Assembly: GCA_963573305.1 (NCBI GenBank)
Contig: OY754328.1
Location: forward strand, 45,127,822 to 45,191,821
DNA: 64,000 bases
DNA from: Pyrrhosoma nymphula
Lineage: Eukaryota; Arthropoda; Insecta; Odonata; Coenagrionidae
Direction: 5' to 3'
Shown: piece by piece, positions 11,451 to 22,999 of the stretch
Numbering within the stretch: the stretch's first letter is position 1
Layout: every line of letters begins with the position of its first letter
Program-made: the position numbers and the translations under genes
The notes under the pieces: model-generated
Told to the model about the DNA's origin: nothing
Database searches by the model: none
The model's input: the letters and a program-made list of their open reading frames with translations, nothing else

Positions 11451-11854
11451 TCCGTGGCGTCTTCGAAGTGCGTTGCAGGGTGTTCGTGAGGAAAGAACTT
11501 CGATAGTCGCGGTCCGCGATTATTTAAAAGTTGATTTTCAGTAAAGGTGCCCTCGCCATCAATGATGTGAAGTTTCCAATTACTCCGAAGTAAAAAGCTT
11601 TCCTTCATAAGCATGTAGGCATTGAACGAATTCATTCGCTGCTTAAGAAAATTCCGTGGCGTCTTCGAAGTGCGTTGCAGGGTGTTCGTGAGGAAAGAAC
11701 TTCGATAGTCGCGGTCCGCGATTATTTAAAAGTTGATTTTCAGTAAAGGTGCCCTCGCCATCAATGATGTGAAGTTTCCAATTACTCCGAAGTAAAAAGC
11801 TTTCCTTCATAAGCATGTAGGCATTGAACGAATTCATTCGCTGCTTAAGAAAAT
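11451..11854. repeat. exact 202-bp tandem duplication
   Basis: The 202-bp unit at 11451-11652 is repeated with no difference I can find at 11653-11854. The unit starts TCCGTGGCGTCTTCGAAG and ends GCTGCTTAAGAAAAT. On the minus strand the unit keeps an open frame beginning MNSFNAYMLMKESF in both copies, but 202 is not a multiple of three, so the copies cannot be read through in one frame. An identical pair means a very recent duplication or an assembly error. Confidence 0.95.
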
Positions 11855-11879
11855 TCCGCCTTTGACTGCTTTTAGCGAT

Positions 11880-12575
11880 GAGAATGCCATTTAACGGCAG
11901 CTTACCGATCGTCTCGCCTGCGCAGATATGTGCATCCATTCATAGTCTCCCGTGTGCCACGATGCTGTGCGATTTCCACGCCTTGGGTGGACATTGTTAC
12001 GATCTGAAGCCAAGGGAGGTTGAGGAAGGGGGGGGGGGCGCTGCGAAAAGTGGTTGGGGGAGAAACTTTCGTTCGAGCACCGAGGAGGGCGCGCGCATCG
12101 ATCGGCGCGAAACATCGATTCCTCGTCGACGAGAAAAGAGAGAACGATTCGATACACACGACTCGACACCACCCCCTCCTCCTCCCAACTCCCCTCCGAA
12201 GCATCCACACATAGGAGATCCAAGAGAGAGAGATATTCCGACCCCCCCCCCCCTCCCTTCCCCTCGGCCCCCCTCCACGCGAATTACCGACGCGTGCTGC
12301 GCGCGCCCTGCCGTATTGACCTCCGTGGTGGAATCAAGATGGCGCCCGCGCGTCGTATCGCAAAGGGAGGGTGCCGCTTCTTCGGAGGAGAGAGCAGAGC
12401 TGAGCTTCGAGAGACGAGAAACACGCTCTGTGGAAGAGCAGCCCCGGCGATATGCCGCTCTCGAGTCTCTTTGCTGCGATGTATGTATACCTACATGTGG
12501 CAGAGTGAGAGAGAGGCATTTGCGCAAAGGTGGAACTGCACCTATGCTCTTCTGATTTATTATGCGAGGTAGGGT
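11880..12575. promoter_or_regulatory. CpG island with YY1/Pho-type site
   Basis: CpG dinucleotides are dense from about 12050 to 12480, with a GA run, C-runs and the site AAGATGGCGCC (12336-12346), a good match to the YY1/Pho consensus AARATGGCGSC. Five frames on both strands stay open for over 100 codons across the same DNA, which I attribute to composition. I interpret it as a promoter or other regulatory island; transcript evidence would be needed to show direction. Confidence 0.35.
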
Positions 12576-12579
12576 TTTT

Positions 12580-14430
12580 GAACATTTTCATCCTTTGATT
12601 TCATTCCAAAATTTCCTTTTTTTCCCCCTATTGTTGCAGGTGTCTTTAAATGTATCACAGGAATCCAGGTATTTTCAAAACTCTTTCATGTTCTCCGAGT
12701 AGTATTTAACACGTGCAGTTGGCGACAAGATTTTGGCTGAATAGTTGCGTATTCGCCTTTATCGGAAAACAGCGATGCAACGAAAGACCAAAGTGGCTTC
12801 CAATTTCCGCAAATTTCACAGATTTAAAAAAAATTGAAATGGCATTGCCCTCAGAGAAATAACTTGGTCGATTTAGTTGGAATTTCACGTCGTTATGCAT
12901 GATGAAAAGGAAATCACTTAGGGCCAGGCTAAGGTTAAACGTAAGATGATTCAGTGTTTACCCTAACTTGATGCTAACTGAAAGTTTTGGTTTCGTATAT
13001 TGCATCAGACTGTCTGCTAGTTGAAGTGAGCGTTATCAACGAGAGAACGAATTAAATTTGGTTTTAATTACAGTGTGAGGTTCCACCCAAAAGTTCGAGG
13101 CTTCGAATACAGCGCACGAAGCGATAGAAGCACGAAATAGGGTAACACGAAGCACGAAATAGGGTGGGTGGCAGACGAGACGGCTCGGCGTGGCCTTAGA
13201 GTGGGGCTGTGAGAGCCTTTCGACGCGCGAGTGTGAGTCTGCCGTTGTGTTTTCACCATTCTACGATTTTCACAACAGCTGACGTCCACAAGCAAACGAA
13301 TTTGCATTGAATTCATTGGTTTAACTTGGGAGAAATGCAACTTATTCCCACCATATGTAACAGAAAGCATTTGGTCATCAAGTTCTAAGCCCTAAAACAA
13401 TATATGAATACAGTTCAGTCTAAGCAATGTTTCAGTGCCAAGATGGTTCAGCAGACAAGGTTAATAGTTTCGACTTCGTCGACCGTTCGACCGTTGGCTC
13501 GTTGAATGAAAGCGAGCGCGCGGCCTCCCGCTCCACCGCTGCGCCTTCTCCGAACGAGTGCCGAACCACCGACCACGACAAAAAAAACGGAGCAAAAATG
13601 TTAGCACAGTTGTCGTCTGATCTTAGAAAAACATTCAATGAATAATTTATGATGATAGTTGTGTAGGAAAAAAATAAAACCAAGGCCTTATCCTATCCAA
13701 ATCTTAGGAACCCGGAAAAGGAGAAAGATATGCGTTAGTTATAGTTACTGTTTTCATGTGCAGGAAGAGCTAAATCGAAAAAAAATAATACAAATGTGTC
13801 TACACAATGACACGTTTTGTTGGAATGGCACTGCAATCTAAGAACTTAAATGTATAATCCTGGTTTATGTGCGTTTATAAAGCGAAGACGACGAATGGAC
13901 GAAGAGGAAGATTGAAACCGTTAGGCAAGTTTCAGTGTTGAAAACTCAATAAGGGGCAATATCTAAATATACGTTGGTATAATGTGTGCACGAAGGCATC
14001 CGTACGAAAGGATTTCAGCCCGTAGGTCGGTGATCCGGAATGTTTGGCGAATGGGTCGATCACCTCGATGCTCTACGACTCGGAAACTTGGTAGCGGGTT
14101 GACGAAATGAATAATCTGAGGGCATTTCAGTTTTCAAAATTTTAAAAACCTGACACTTCAGAGAAAATAACGTTACAAGAGCCTGTTTGCGCAGTACTCG
14201 AGGCAGATGGCGTTAAACTGTGGAGTTTGAAATGGTGTGCTTTGGGTTTGAAGGCTTTGAAGGGTGGCATCTGGAAAATAATAAGGACGCAGCAGTGAAC
14301 ATCTGGAGCAAATTCCTAAAAAGGAAAATAAAAATAAAATAAAAAAAGGGGCTGTTAGGCCCCTGGCGAAGGTCACAGCAAGTAGAGTTCAAAGAAGTCA
14401 CTCTGATTGCAAATTTCGCCTGGGGCACAC
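12580..14430. other. AT-rich intergenic stretch
   Basis: Contains a small duplicated AGCACGAAATAGGGT (13128-13163). The plus frame 13427-13645 and minus frame 13432-13683 overlap and lack known motifs. No mobile-element ends seen. Confidence 0.4.
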
Positions 14431-14439
14431 ACCAAGGAG

Positions 14440-15180
14440 GCCAAAATGGCGGTATATATTCGCGCTCGTGGGTGCACATGACAAGGATTCTGTCCCCAGA
14501 GTAGGCTTAACAGACACACACATCACATCGCCCGACGACGGATGAAAGGGAAGAGAATCGGTCATCTTCCCTCCTCGTGAGAGACTGTAGATTCCACTCC
14601 CTCCTTTGGATCCGCCCCCTCTCTTCCCTCTCCCCCTTTTTAAACCCCTTTGCCATGCGGCTCCGCTAGATTACACAGACGGGTGGGGGAAGGGTTGATT
14701 AGGGTTTCCATGGCAACGTCCATTAAGTCGACGGCAACGCTCTTATGTCAGTCCCGCTCCGTTTTCGGAAGAAATTGATTTCAATCATCGGTGGAGGAGC
14801 GGGAACGGGGGAGGATATTGTCATGTATTGGAGGGATTCAGCGAGCGGATTGGAGGAGGAGCAAGCGCTATAAATCTGCATCTGCTTTAAAAAAAAGCTT
14901 TATTATTTTTTAAAAGTCGGGCGATAGGTTGTGTCGGGGACTTGGCCGCGGATAGTTTCGTGAATTGCACTCGAGTTCGCGAGAGCGAGGAAGATGTCGG
15001 GACGCGCGCGACGACGCCGCCGTTTGCTGCGAGCGCCGCGCCAACTAATCGGCGTTCCGTCTCGCTCGCCGTCACCAGGCAACTAGTGCAGTGGCGCCGA
15101 TCGACGGCTAGTCACAAACAATCTGTCCGCTGCGATGTCTTCCCTCACATTTCCTCATGGTTTCTCTGAATGCGGGCCGC
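14440..15180. promoter_or_regulatory. promoter-like region with YY1/Pho, CCAAT and TATA motifs
   Basis: CCAAAATGGCGG (14441-14452) is a strong YY1/Pho match. Further on, an inverted CCAAT box (ATTGG, about 14850) is followed by TATAAAT (about 14871), then a CpG-dense stretch (14940-15110) that could be a 5' leader. The order CCAAT-TATA-CpG leader fits a plus-strand polymerase II promoter. The open frame 14942-15169 after it is short and unrecognised. Confidence 0.3.
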
Positions 15181-15289
15181 AATCTGAAAATCTCATTGAA
15201 AATACATACCTTATTTTTGAATTACTTATCACTTGCAAATATAGTGCATAGAGTTTTGGCCTGACTAGACGTCTCATCTAGTTCCAATA

Positions 15290-15480
15290 GTTCGCGCGTG
15301 CGCACAGCTGAGGCATCGGAATCGCGAGATCCGCTTTCGCGCGGAAATGTTCCTCCGCGCCCAAAATGGCGGCCAGTCGCCGCGTGGCCCATCAGACTTC
15401 TGCGCATGCGCGGTGACTACTCAAGGTGTTGCCCTCGTCGAAGTAGTCGCGCACCCGATCAGACGAGGCCACGTGCATTT
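15290..15480. promoter_or_regulatory. CpG promoter-like segment with NRF1, YY1 and E-box motifs
   Basis: Within 120 bp I read CAAAATGGCGGCC (15362-15374, YY1/Pho type), TGCGCATGCGC (15401-15411, a full palindromic NRF1/ewg site) and CACGTG (about 15470, E-box). These three together are typical of TATA-less housekeeping promoters in animals. No exon is recognisable nearby, and a TTAA MITE follows at 15492. Confidence 0.4.
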
Positions 15481-15491
15481 CAATCGTTTAA

Positions 15492-16031
15492 GGTGGCTGG
15501 AGCGGTAATCGTGAGTCGTAGAAGGCACATTCAAATCACTTTTCAAGTAAGTCGAAAAAAATATTCTTGGACCACATTTCACTCAAGTACACCTGTTTAT
15601 ACGTTGTAAATCACCATAAATTCAGTAACGTATATGATACAAGAGTTATACTTCAAATTTTCGCCTTAATTAAAGCATTGTTTTGACTTGGATTTTCGGC
15701 GCGAATTTCGAAACTTACGAGAAAATCAAATCTATATACGCTTATCTTACTCGGCATGATACCTTGATATTTGTTAGCAGCTATAATGATAATATTATGA
15801 AACTTATTATTCCCCATTTAGGAGAAAATCTGTACACAAGTAATCGAATTGTTTCAAAATATACGTCGTGTGCCATAAGTGTACATGTTAAAATATCATT
15901 GAATTGCCAGTAAACCAAATCAGTAGCATGCAGTTTTTTTCACATTTATCGATATATATTACTAATAAGGACACGTATGCAAAGTTTCACGCAAATCTGT
16001 ATCTACATAAAGAAAAATAGCTCCAGCCACC
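15492..16031. mobile_element. 540-bp TTAA-flanked MITE
   Basis: The ends GGTGGCTGGAGC and GCTCCAGCCACC are perfect inverted repeats, each bounded by TTAA (15488-15491 and 16032-16035). TTAA duplication is used by piggyBac and Kolobok transposases. The end sequence differs from the MITE at 2969-3130, so this is a separate family. The AT-rich interior has no transposase; the frame at 15683-15913 is not recognisable. Confidence 0.8.
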
Positions 16032-16299
16032 TTAATTAAGTTGTCACGAAGTTATAGCGCCGGAGCAACGGAGCACCTAAGGGAGCTGCTAACGTTACGT
16101 GATTCTCGCTCTGAACGTCCATCGATGGTCGTGAGAGATTCATTCGATTCCAAAAGAATAACTAAATCCACTTTGGCGAGAAACAACGCGACCGCCACGG
16201 GGTGCTTTCCATTAACTGGATTAGCCTACTGCCGCCGGCTACCGGTTGCTGTACTGTAAGGAGCAGGCCGAAGGAATGTGAATACCTAATAACGTGCGT

Positions 16300-16490
16300 A
16301 TTCATTCTCTCCAACGACCAATAAAAAAGTCCTTGGTTCGCAGCCGATCCGCCCGCACCCCGAGAGGGAGTGCGTGAAAAGGAGAAACTGAGTTAAGCAT
16401 TTAAATTGCGATCGCTCAAAGCCGCCGCTTCCGCTGCCCGGTTATCGTCTTATATAAATGGCAAGCACTCCGAGTCACTCTCATTGGTCA
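16300..16490 (+). promoter_or_regulatory. candidate TATA/CCAAT promoter
   Basis: A CCAAT box (about 16318), a CpG-rich stretch (16340-16440), TATAAAT (16453-16459) and an initiator-like TCATTG about 30 bp downstream (16481) occur in the right order for the plus strand. A second ATTGG follows the initiator. No downstream exon is recognisable. It may be a remnant or a non-coding transcript promoter. Confidence 0.3.
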
Positions 16491-16499
16491 CTTTTTCAG

Positions 16500-16975
16500 C
16501 TTCGAAATTAGTGTATTTTCTCATTCACGTCAATATACGCCACAGGAAAACTTTATTAATAGCTATATCTTTCCGAAAATGACTTCAAGGCTTGTCATAC
16601 ATCGTTGCGACTGCAAAAGACGGTGCAATTTAAACTGGTAAAAATGAAACAAGTATGTCTAAATCACTCGTTTGTGATTCAAAAGTACCCATCTGTGTTT
16701 GAATTAGTCAATTAACCCCCAACGTTGGCTGCTGTGCCAGTCAAAACAAATTCAACATCCATCCTATTCGTTATTCCCACGGCGCGGCGTTGAAAAATAC
16801 CACTTCCTCTGATGATATAACTTTACTGTCAAAAATAAAACAAAATTGACGAAATAAGTAACACAACGTGGAGAAAACTCCATAACATATAAACAATTAC
16901 AATTTAATGCCTCAAATAAATTCTCATTTCAAAACATGAAACGTAACTGAATGCCTTTAGTTGGTGCAACCTCTT
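16500..16975. other. AT-rich stretch
   Basis: Nothing recognisable. Confidence 0.45.
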
Positions 16976-16979
16976 AGCG

Positions 16980-17900
16980 AATTACAGCCGCGGGGCATTG
17001 TGGGTGATCACGACTCTCTCAGGCACCTCATAGCGCCCGATGAGGTGGCGATCTGCGCAATCAAAGCTACGGGATCTTGTTGAGCGTCCATAATTGTATC
17101 TTTCAAAATCACAGTTCTTGAAGACGTGAGGAGGACAGGGTGAAACTTTTTTAAAGGCGGACGCGGAAGGGAATGAGGGGCAGGAGGGGGAAGTGACGTC
17201 ATTGGCAAGAGAGTGGTCACAGCGCTCGGGGGGGGGGGGGGGGGGGTGTGATGGGAGAGAGATGGAGTCAGGAATGCAATTTGGGAGGAATCTGATGAAA
17301 ACGGCGACAATCTGCACGCAGAGAGATTCATCATATCCATCCGACAGCAATCGCCTCAAGGCGACGCAAGGTGGGCGGGCCGCACTGCCCCCCAGTCGTC
17401 GTGTAATTGAGAGCGCCCCCCCAGGCAATCAAAGCGGCCCGCCTCCCCCGCCTCTCCCCCGCCTCTCTCCCGCCTCAAACCTTAAATCCGGAATATCATT
17501 TGCGCTCTGTCACCTCCCTCCCCTTATTTTCCTTCCCCCTCCCCTCTCCTCCCTCCCCCACTCTCCCCCCCCCCGCCGAATTGAAAGAAAAATTAACTCT
17601 CTCTCTGTTTTGGGGAGATAGAGGGGGGGAGGAGAGGGGAGGGAGGGGAACACCCTGGGCCCCCCCCTTGTGTGCCCTGGGAGCGGAATGAGTCGTAATG
17701 AGGCACTTATTACGAAGGGGTTTTGAAAGCGACGAGTGGCCATTTTAATGCACCCTGTTGAATCGAAGAGGGATTCGCGTGCAGACCCTGATGGGAGGGG
17801 TGGTTGGAAAAGGGGGTGGGAGAGGGAAGGGGGGGAAGCGATTGTAATCCCCGACTGTGAGTGAGTGAGATGTCACAAGCCGACGCTTGATTGATAAAAT
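16980..17900. promoter_or_regulatory. CpG/G-run island with a duplicated 26-mer
   Basis: The first 160 bp (16980-17140) is complex, non-repetitive DNA with a Pangolin/TCF-like ATCAAAGC (about 17060) and a 26-bp segment at 17085-17110 that recurs exactly at 20493-20518. A run of about 20 G (17228-17248), C-run DNA (17400-17580) and G-run DNA (17600-17660) follow. Open frames on both strands here are low-complexity shadows. It resembles an enhancer or CpG island. Confidence 0.3.
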
Positions 17901-18029
17901 GAAAACTATAACAAGTCGTAAAATATCTCGAAGACATTTCCTGATTTTACCTCGAATTGGTATTATTTTCAGTTATTAACCCGTTGGCATCATTCCTAGG
18001 AATCATATGTAGCAATTATCATTATCTGA

Positions 18030-19425
18030 AGGCAAGGTACCCAAAGACTGGAATATAGCCAACGCCACGCCACTATTAAAAAAATGAAACACATGTGACC
18101 CAGGAAATTACCGGCCTATGTTTTTAACATCGCTGTTATGCAAGATTATCGAACCCATTATTGTTAGCAATATTATCACCCTCATGGAATATTGAAACGT
18201 CTTACAAGGCAGTCATCACGGCTTCCTGAAGTGTGGATCTTGCGAAACACAGCTTGCGCCCTTCCTTCATGACACCCTAAAAACAGGGGAATTGAAAAAC
18301 ACAAGTTGACGTGTTGTATCTTGATTTCAAGAAAGCATTCGACAAGGTTCCTCACAAAAAACTTATATGTAAATTAACATCATGCGGGTTAAACAAAAAA
18401 AAATGAATTGAATACGTGAATTTCTAAGTGATCGCTAGCAAAAAGTAGTTATTGACGGCATTAGCTCTGATATGGTAAGAGTGACATCCGGCGTCCCACA
18501 AGGAAGCGTGATTGGCCCCCTTTTATTCATTATTTATCTAAATGATCTCAGTTCTCGAGTTATAGCAGTACCCTTATATAATTTGCAAATGATGCGGTCA
18601 TCTACCGCGGAATCGACGAAGATGCGGACTTAGAAGTTCTATCATCGGACCTAAACAACGTTAGCTTGTGGTGCCAGGAGTGGGGGCTTGAACTGAATCT
18701 CAGTAAATAAACTGCAGTACACTTCTTGCGGAAGTCAACACACCAATGCCATGTCTACACTGTGGGTGGATAAAACATAAAATCGTCAGGCGAAGTAATA
18801 TGTCTGGGAATTACCTCAACTTCAGACCTATTGTGGAGGGGACACATATTAAACATATGCGACCTAGCCTTAAAGACAAGGATTTATCAAGGGTATAGTA
18901 GGTCAGTATAATCAAGGGTATAGTAGGAAGGTCCTCGGATGAAAATGTGAAAGAGAGTTGCTACATCAATCTGGTTAGGGCACACCTCGAATACGCCACG
19001 AGCATTTGGGACCCTTTGGGACAGAAAGATTCGATTCGGAAAATAAACGAAATACGAAAGAAAGCTTTGCGCTTTGTTAAAAACTTCTACGAGAGGACAA
19101 AGAGTGTTTCACAGCTTTTAGAGGGGTTAGGTTGGGAACCGCTATAAAAGACTCGGAGGTGACACCCTTGGCTTAGATTGCTTGAGAAATCCAGAACAGG
19201 TGTGTTTCATAGTGAGACACAGAGAATATAGTTTTGACGCCACACTACTTCTTTAAGTCCGACAGGAAAGATAAATAAGACAGATACATTGCCGAACAGA
19301 TAGGTACAAACATTCGTTCTTTCCAAGCACAATTAGAGACCATAATAAAAACTGAGATCCACTCCCAAAACACACTTCAACTTTCCGAATCCCTATAATA
19401 TTCTACTTCACACCTGCACATGTGG
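18030..19425 (+). pseudogene. decayed CR1/L2-like LINE reverse transcriptase
   Basis: Across shifting plus frames I read the reverse-transcriptase blocks in order: PKDWNIANATPLLKK, NYRPMFLTSLLCKIIE, HHGFLKCGSCETQL, LDFKKAFDKVPH, TSGVPQGSVIGPLLF, then FANDAVIYR where the catalytic F/YADD box is changed to FAND. The thumb and C-terminal tail follow at 18947-19147 (NLVRAHLEYATSIWDP, LLEGLGWEPL) and end with a CRTDRY-like block and TIRDHN near 19270-19350. Stops and frameshifts are frequent and no endonuclease domain precedes it. It is a dead 5'-truncated copy of the family group also seen at 51469-52490 and 53790-55440. Confidence 0.8.
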
Positions 19426-19494
19426 CTGTTTTCCATAAGGTTCGCAGGGCAGTACATGCAGATAAGTGACTTTGTTGAATAGTTGATGAATAAG

Positions 19495-20075
19495 TCACTT
19501 TGTAATTTTCCGCACTTTTTTAATAAACTGACCCGTTTCGATGGCACAACATACTCATCAGAGAGTTTATGTTATGCTCAAGTACAGATTGGCTGATCAT
19601 TTAAAAAGTATTTTAAACCGCGACTGTAAGTCTATTTTCGCTAAACACCTGCTGGAGTCGAAGCGCTCATCTCATTTTAATCCCTCCATTTTAAATGTTT
19701 GTGACAAAAATGTTGCGCTAGATTTTTTTAAAAATTTGAATTGCTGCAGGCTTTAAAATGTGTAGCCTAAATGATTTTGTGCCGAAAAAATTGTTCTCGT
19801 TCTTTACCGTTCCCTTATCGTTTAATTTTAGCTTTAGGGCTTAGGCTTTTATGTTTTCCCTTGGGTATGTTGTCCTTGTGTTGTATAACAGACCTAATTT
19901 TCTCCCCTCCCCAAGATCCTTTCCCTTCAACCCCTCCCCCGTAACCCGTCTTATAAGTTAAGACGCCAACTGTAGTTGAACATGTAGTCACTCTGATGAT
20001 GATGCTGAGACCTCAAAACCGGCCAGTATCTTCGAAAAAGTGTAAAATATTACAAAGTGATTTATTATACAATTG
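19495..20075 (+). mobile_element. Penelope-like element fragment with inverted hammerhead ends
   Basis: The plus frame at 19541-19756 contains the C-terminal half of a GIY-YIG endonuclease as found in Penelope elements: RLADHLKSILNRD, IFAKHLLESKRSSHF and ILNVCDK. A plus-strand hammerhead-like core (CTGATGA at 19993-19999, AAAACCGG at 20015-20022) follows it. A minus-strand core lies before it (CTGATGA at 19555-19561 and GAAAC at 19535-19539, read on the minus strand). The tails outside both cores share ATTACAAAGTGA(C/T)TTATT, in opposite orientation. This inverted pairing of terminal regions around a 5'-truncated copy is characteristic of Penelope insertions. Confidence 0.7.
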
Positions 20076-20089
20076 TTTGCAGCTGCCTT

Positions 20090-21590
20090 AGGATTCGAGG
20101 GTCGCGATTAAGGCTAATTACACATTGCGCGTGCCACTTACACTATCTGAGTCATTTCACAATGAACAAGGAAAATGCGATGAACGCTCTTCAAACGACG
20201 CCTGTTACTTAAAACAACTTCTTTCGCATTTATGACGCGTATCGCACGAATATTTTCTGAGACGACGCGCAGAAAATCTCAATGATCGCTCCTTAGGAAT
20301 ACGTTACGGACAAGTTTATTGAAATCATATGCTAAGCGGTATGCTATGGTGCATACAGCTTCTTTCTTCTTATTCCAGTACGACCAGAGAAGACAAATTA
20401 AACTTATCCTTTCCAACTGCTCGTATACTTGATGTTTTTTTTATTTCTCATGATCATTTTAATTACAGCCAACGTCTGGAGCTTAAGATATTCGTCCATA
20501 ATTGTATCTTTCAAAATCTTTCGTACTTGACTTAGCCCTTTTCTTTGCATTATATGCTGCTTTTCATTGCTTGTCTACACACGGCGCTACATTTCCTCCA
20601 ATCACCGCATACCTACTCTGATAATACGGAAGAATATTAGGGAAAGGAACTTACATACTATTACGAAAACTGGACACAGGACCGTAAAATGTTATTTCAT
20701 TGAAAGACCATATAAGAAAACATATCCCTTTACTTGTCTGTGAGCCACGATATGTGGCTCACATATATAACAACAAGACAAATATGGATTGTCATCCATT
20801 GGTAAAATCTGTCGCTGCTCCCGCGAATATCAGTTTTCGACAGATGATTGACTCGAAAGATTTTTTTTAGTATTGACAAAATTATTGACATACCCGCGGT
20901 AGTTCCCCATTATCAAAAACAAATTTGCAAATTGGCAGAGGGCTTATTAGTGAACGTTAACCAGAGATATTTTAGTCCTAATTCATTGTTTGAGCGGAAT
21001 ATAATGGAATACTAATGATGAAAGCAGTAAATATATAACATATTATAGGGCAACGCCTGCCCCACGCCATGGAAATACACATTCCCGATCACTCACCGAA
21101 GTTAATGCATCGTTAGGCTCGGCTCGAGTTTGGATAGGGGTGATCCTCCGATTCGTCCGAGTGCTGTTGCCCCTGTCTGCACGTGATGCAGATAGTTTAA
21201 ATTCGAAATGACCTTAGCCGTCGAAGCACGTTAAACAATAATACTAAGACGAAGTTACGCAGAAATGTTTGGAGTATCCATTTTTTAAACAGGTTTCAAT
21301 GTTTGTGAGAGTCATCATTTCTTTTCATTATAATTGTAAAGTCATATATAAGTTTAGAATAAAATATTTCTTTGAATAAAATGAGGTTAGGAACAACACT
21401 TTGTCATTTCCTGACAAAGTTTAAAATCATGGAGCCGGTTAAAAGTTGAAAAGGGCACAGAACCAACAACGGGGTCAATTGGTCAAACATGCATATCGGA
21501 AGCCTCAAAAGCGGAAGTAAATGTGTGCCAAAGAAATGTTCTCTAAATTAACGCAAGATAATGAAGTGCACCGGTCTCAAAAGCACCAGG
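20090..21590. other. intergenic stretch with a short perfect hairpin
   Basis: GTGAGCCAC-GATAT-GTGGCTCAC at about 20740-20762 is a perfect 9-bp hairpin. The stretch also holds the second copy of the shared 26-mer (20493-20518). The plus frame 20329-20535 spans that copy but is not recognisable. Confidence 0.4.
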
Positions 21591-21599
21591 AGATGCTGA

Positions 21600-22300
21600 A
21601 TCGGGATTAAAGGGGACGGTGGGAGAGGGGCGGGAAGGAGATGGGAGGGGGAGGGGAGGGGAGACAAACACGCAAATGAATGAATTCATGTGTCCTCTCT
21701 CTCTCTCCGTCTCGAGGAATGCGCGCTGGTGAGGGGAATGAGGGGAACGGGGGGGAGGTGATGAATAATGCGGGGGCGTGGGGGGGGGGGAGGGTTGGGG
21801 GAGAGGGTGGGGGGTTGAGGGGAGCACGTGGTAGTGGACATTTTTCCGCCACGAGAGTGTTTTGCTATGCAAATGAGGTCTCCATTAAAAAGGGCGCTCA
21901 GAGGCCAAGAGAGTCCTTATATCCCTCCTTCCGCCCCCTCCCCCCTGCTCCCCCCGCCCCTCGCCACGGTGGCGAGCATTAAACCCTCAAATTGCGATGA
22001 TGAGGTGGTGCGCGCGCTTCCGAGGGGAAACGGATAAATAATACATAAAAAGGGGGTGCACGGTGTATATGTGGAGAGAGAGCCTCCGAAACAACCCCTC
22101 ATCCTCTCAACCCCACCCCTCCACTTGACACCGACGCCTCTTAAACGTTTATTCCCCCTCCCCACCACTCCCCCTTCCCTCCCACTCCACGCCGACCGTG
22201 TTAGACGGAGTTCTTCGCGTCGAGAGCGGCACACACGCTTAGAAAGGTCCAGCGGAGGCCGTCCTCTATAGCCTTTTCCCTTTTGGCCACCACCACTCCG
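21600..22300. promoter_or_regulatory. GA/G-run island with octamer site
   Basis: G-run and GA-rich DNA (21610-21830) is followed by complex DNA with the octamer ATGCAAAT (about 21868, POU-type) and CATTAAA (about 21882). CpG-rich DNA and C-runs follow (21900-22200), with another GAGAGAGAG near 22074. Frames on both strands are compositional. The mix of low-complexity runs and clean transcription-factor motifs suggests regulatory DNA. Confidence 0.3.
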
Positions 22301-22565
22301 ATCACATCGTGCTCATCGTCCAGCACGATGTGCTGCCTATTGGCTATCTCTATTCCGTTCAGACAGAAAAATATGAAAAATAGACACGAAAAAGGAGAAA
22401 CGCTCTCCCTTACATCGCAAAATATTCTGTTTCTGTGCAACCATCCTCGGCGGCGACTGAAGAGAGGTCAGTGGGACGACTCATATGTCTCTCCCTTCTG
22501 CGACCGGACAGGTTGGGGGATTAGCCGGAAGGGGGCAATCGGGAGTGTGTTTGATCTCGGAGGAA

Positions 22566-22988
22566 TGCCCCGTTCAGACTACTATCGTACGTACGATCGT
22601 CCTGACGATAGTTGGCGGAATTAGTAGTGTGAACGCAAGTCCGGACAGCGGTACACGTAGTTCCGAACACTGCCACTTATACGATGGTTAGCGCTGGTAT
22701 CATGACCGGAAATCGGAAATGATGAATGACGATAATCAAAAAAGTCAATCATTATCTTGAATTAGATGGTGGTACTTTGATGAATAAACCAAGATAGGTG
22801 TCATTTGCTTTTAAAACCATGTCGAAAGTCTTCAAAACGCTACTGGGACGCGGGAATCTCTATTTTGTTCGCTTGCTCTTTACTTGTTCGTCGCGATTCC
22901 TGGTGAGGGCAGCAGTGCGTTACGATAGTAGTGTGAATGCGTGCAGGGTTGCTACGATGGTACGTACGATAGTAGTCTGAACGGGGCA
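22566..22988. mobile_element. 423-bp MITE with long inverted ends
   Basis: The left end TGCCCCGTTCAGACTACTAT continues to GTACGTAC, and the right end is its exact reverse complement, giving a 29-bp perfect terminal inverted repeat. Subterminal pieces (GATAGTAGTGTGAA-like) recur inside. GAA lies directly outside both ends and may be a 3-bp target duplication. No transposase frame fits inside. The GCCCCGTTCAGAC end resembles the GCCCGTTTCACAC end of the MITE at 9081-9492, so the two may belong to one superfamily. Confidence 0.8.
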
Positions 22989-22999
22989 GAAGAAAGAAC

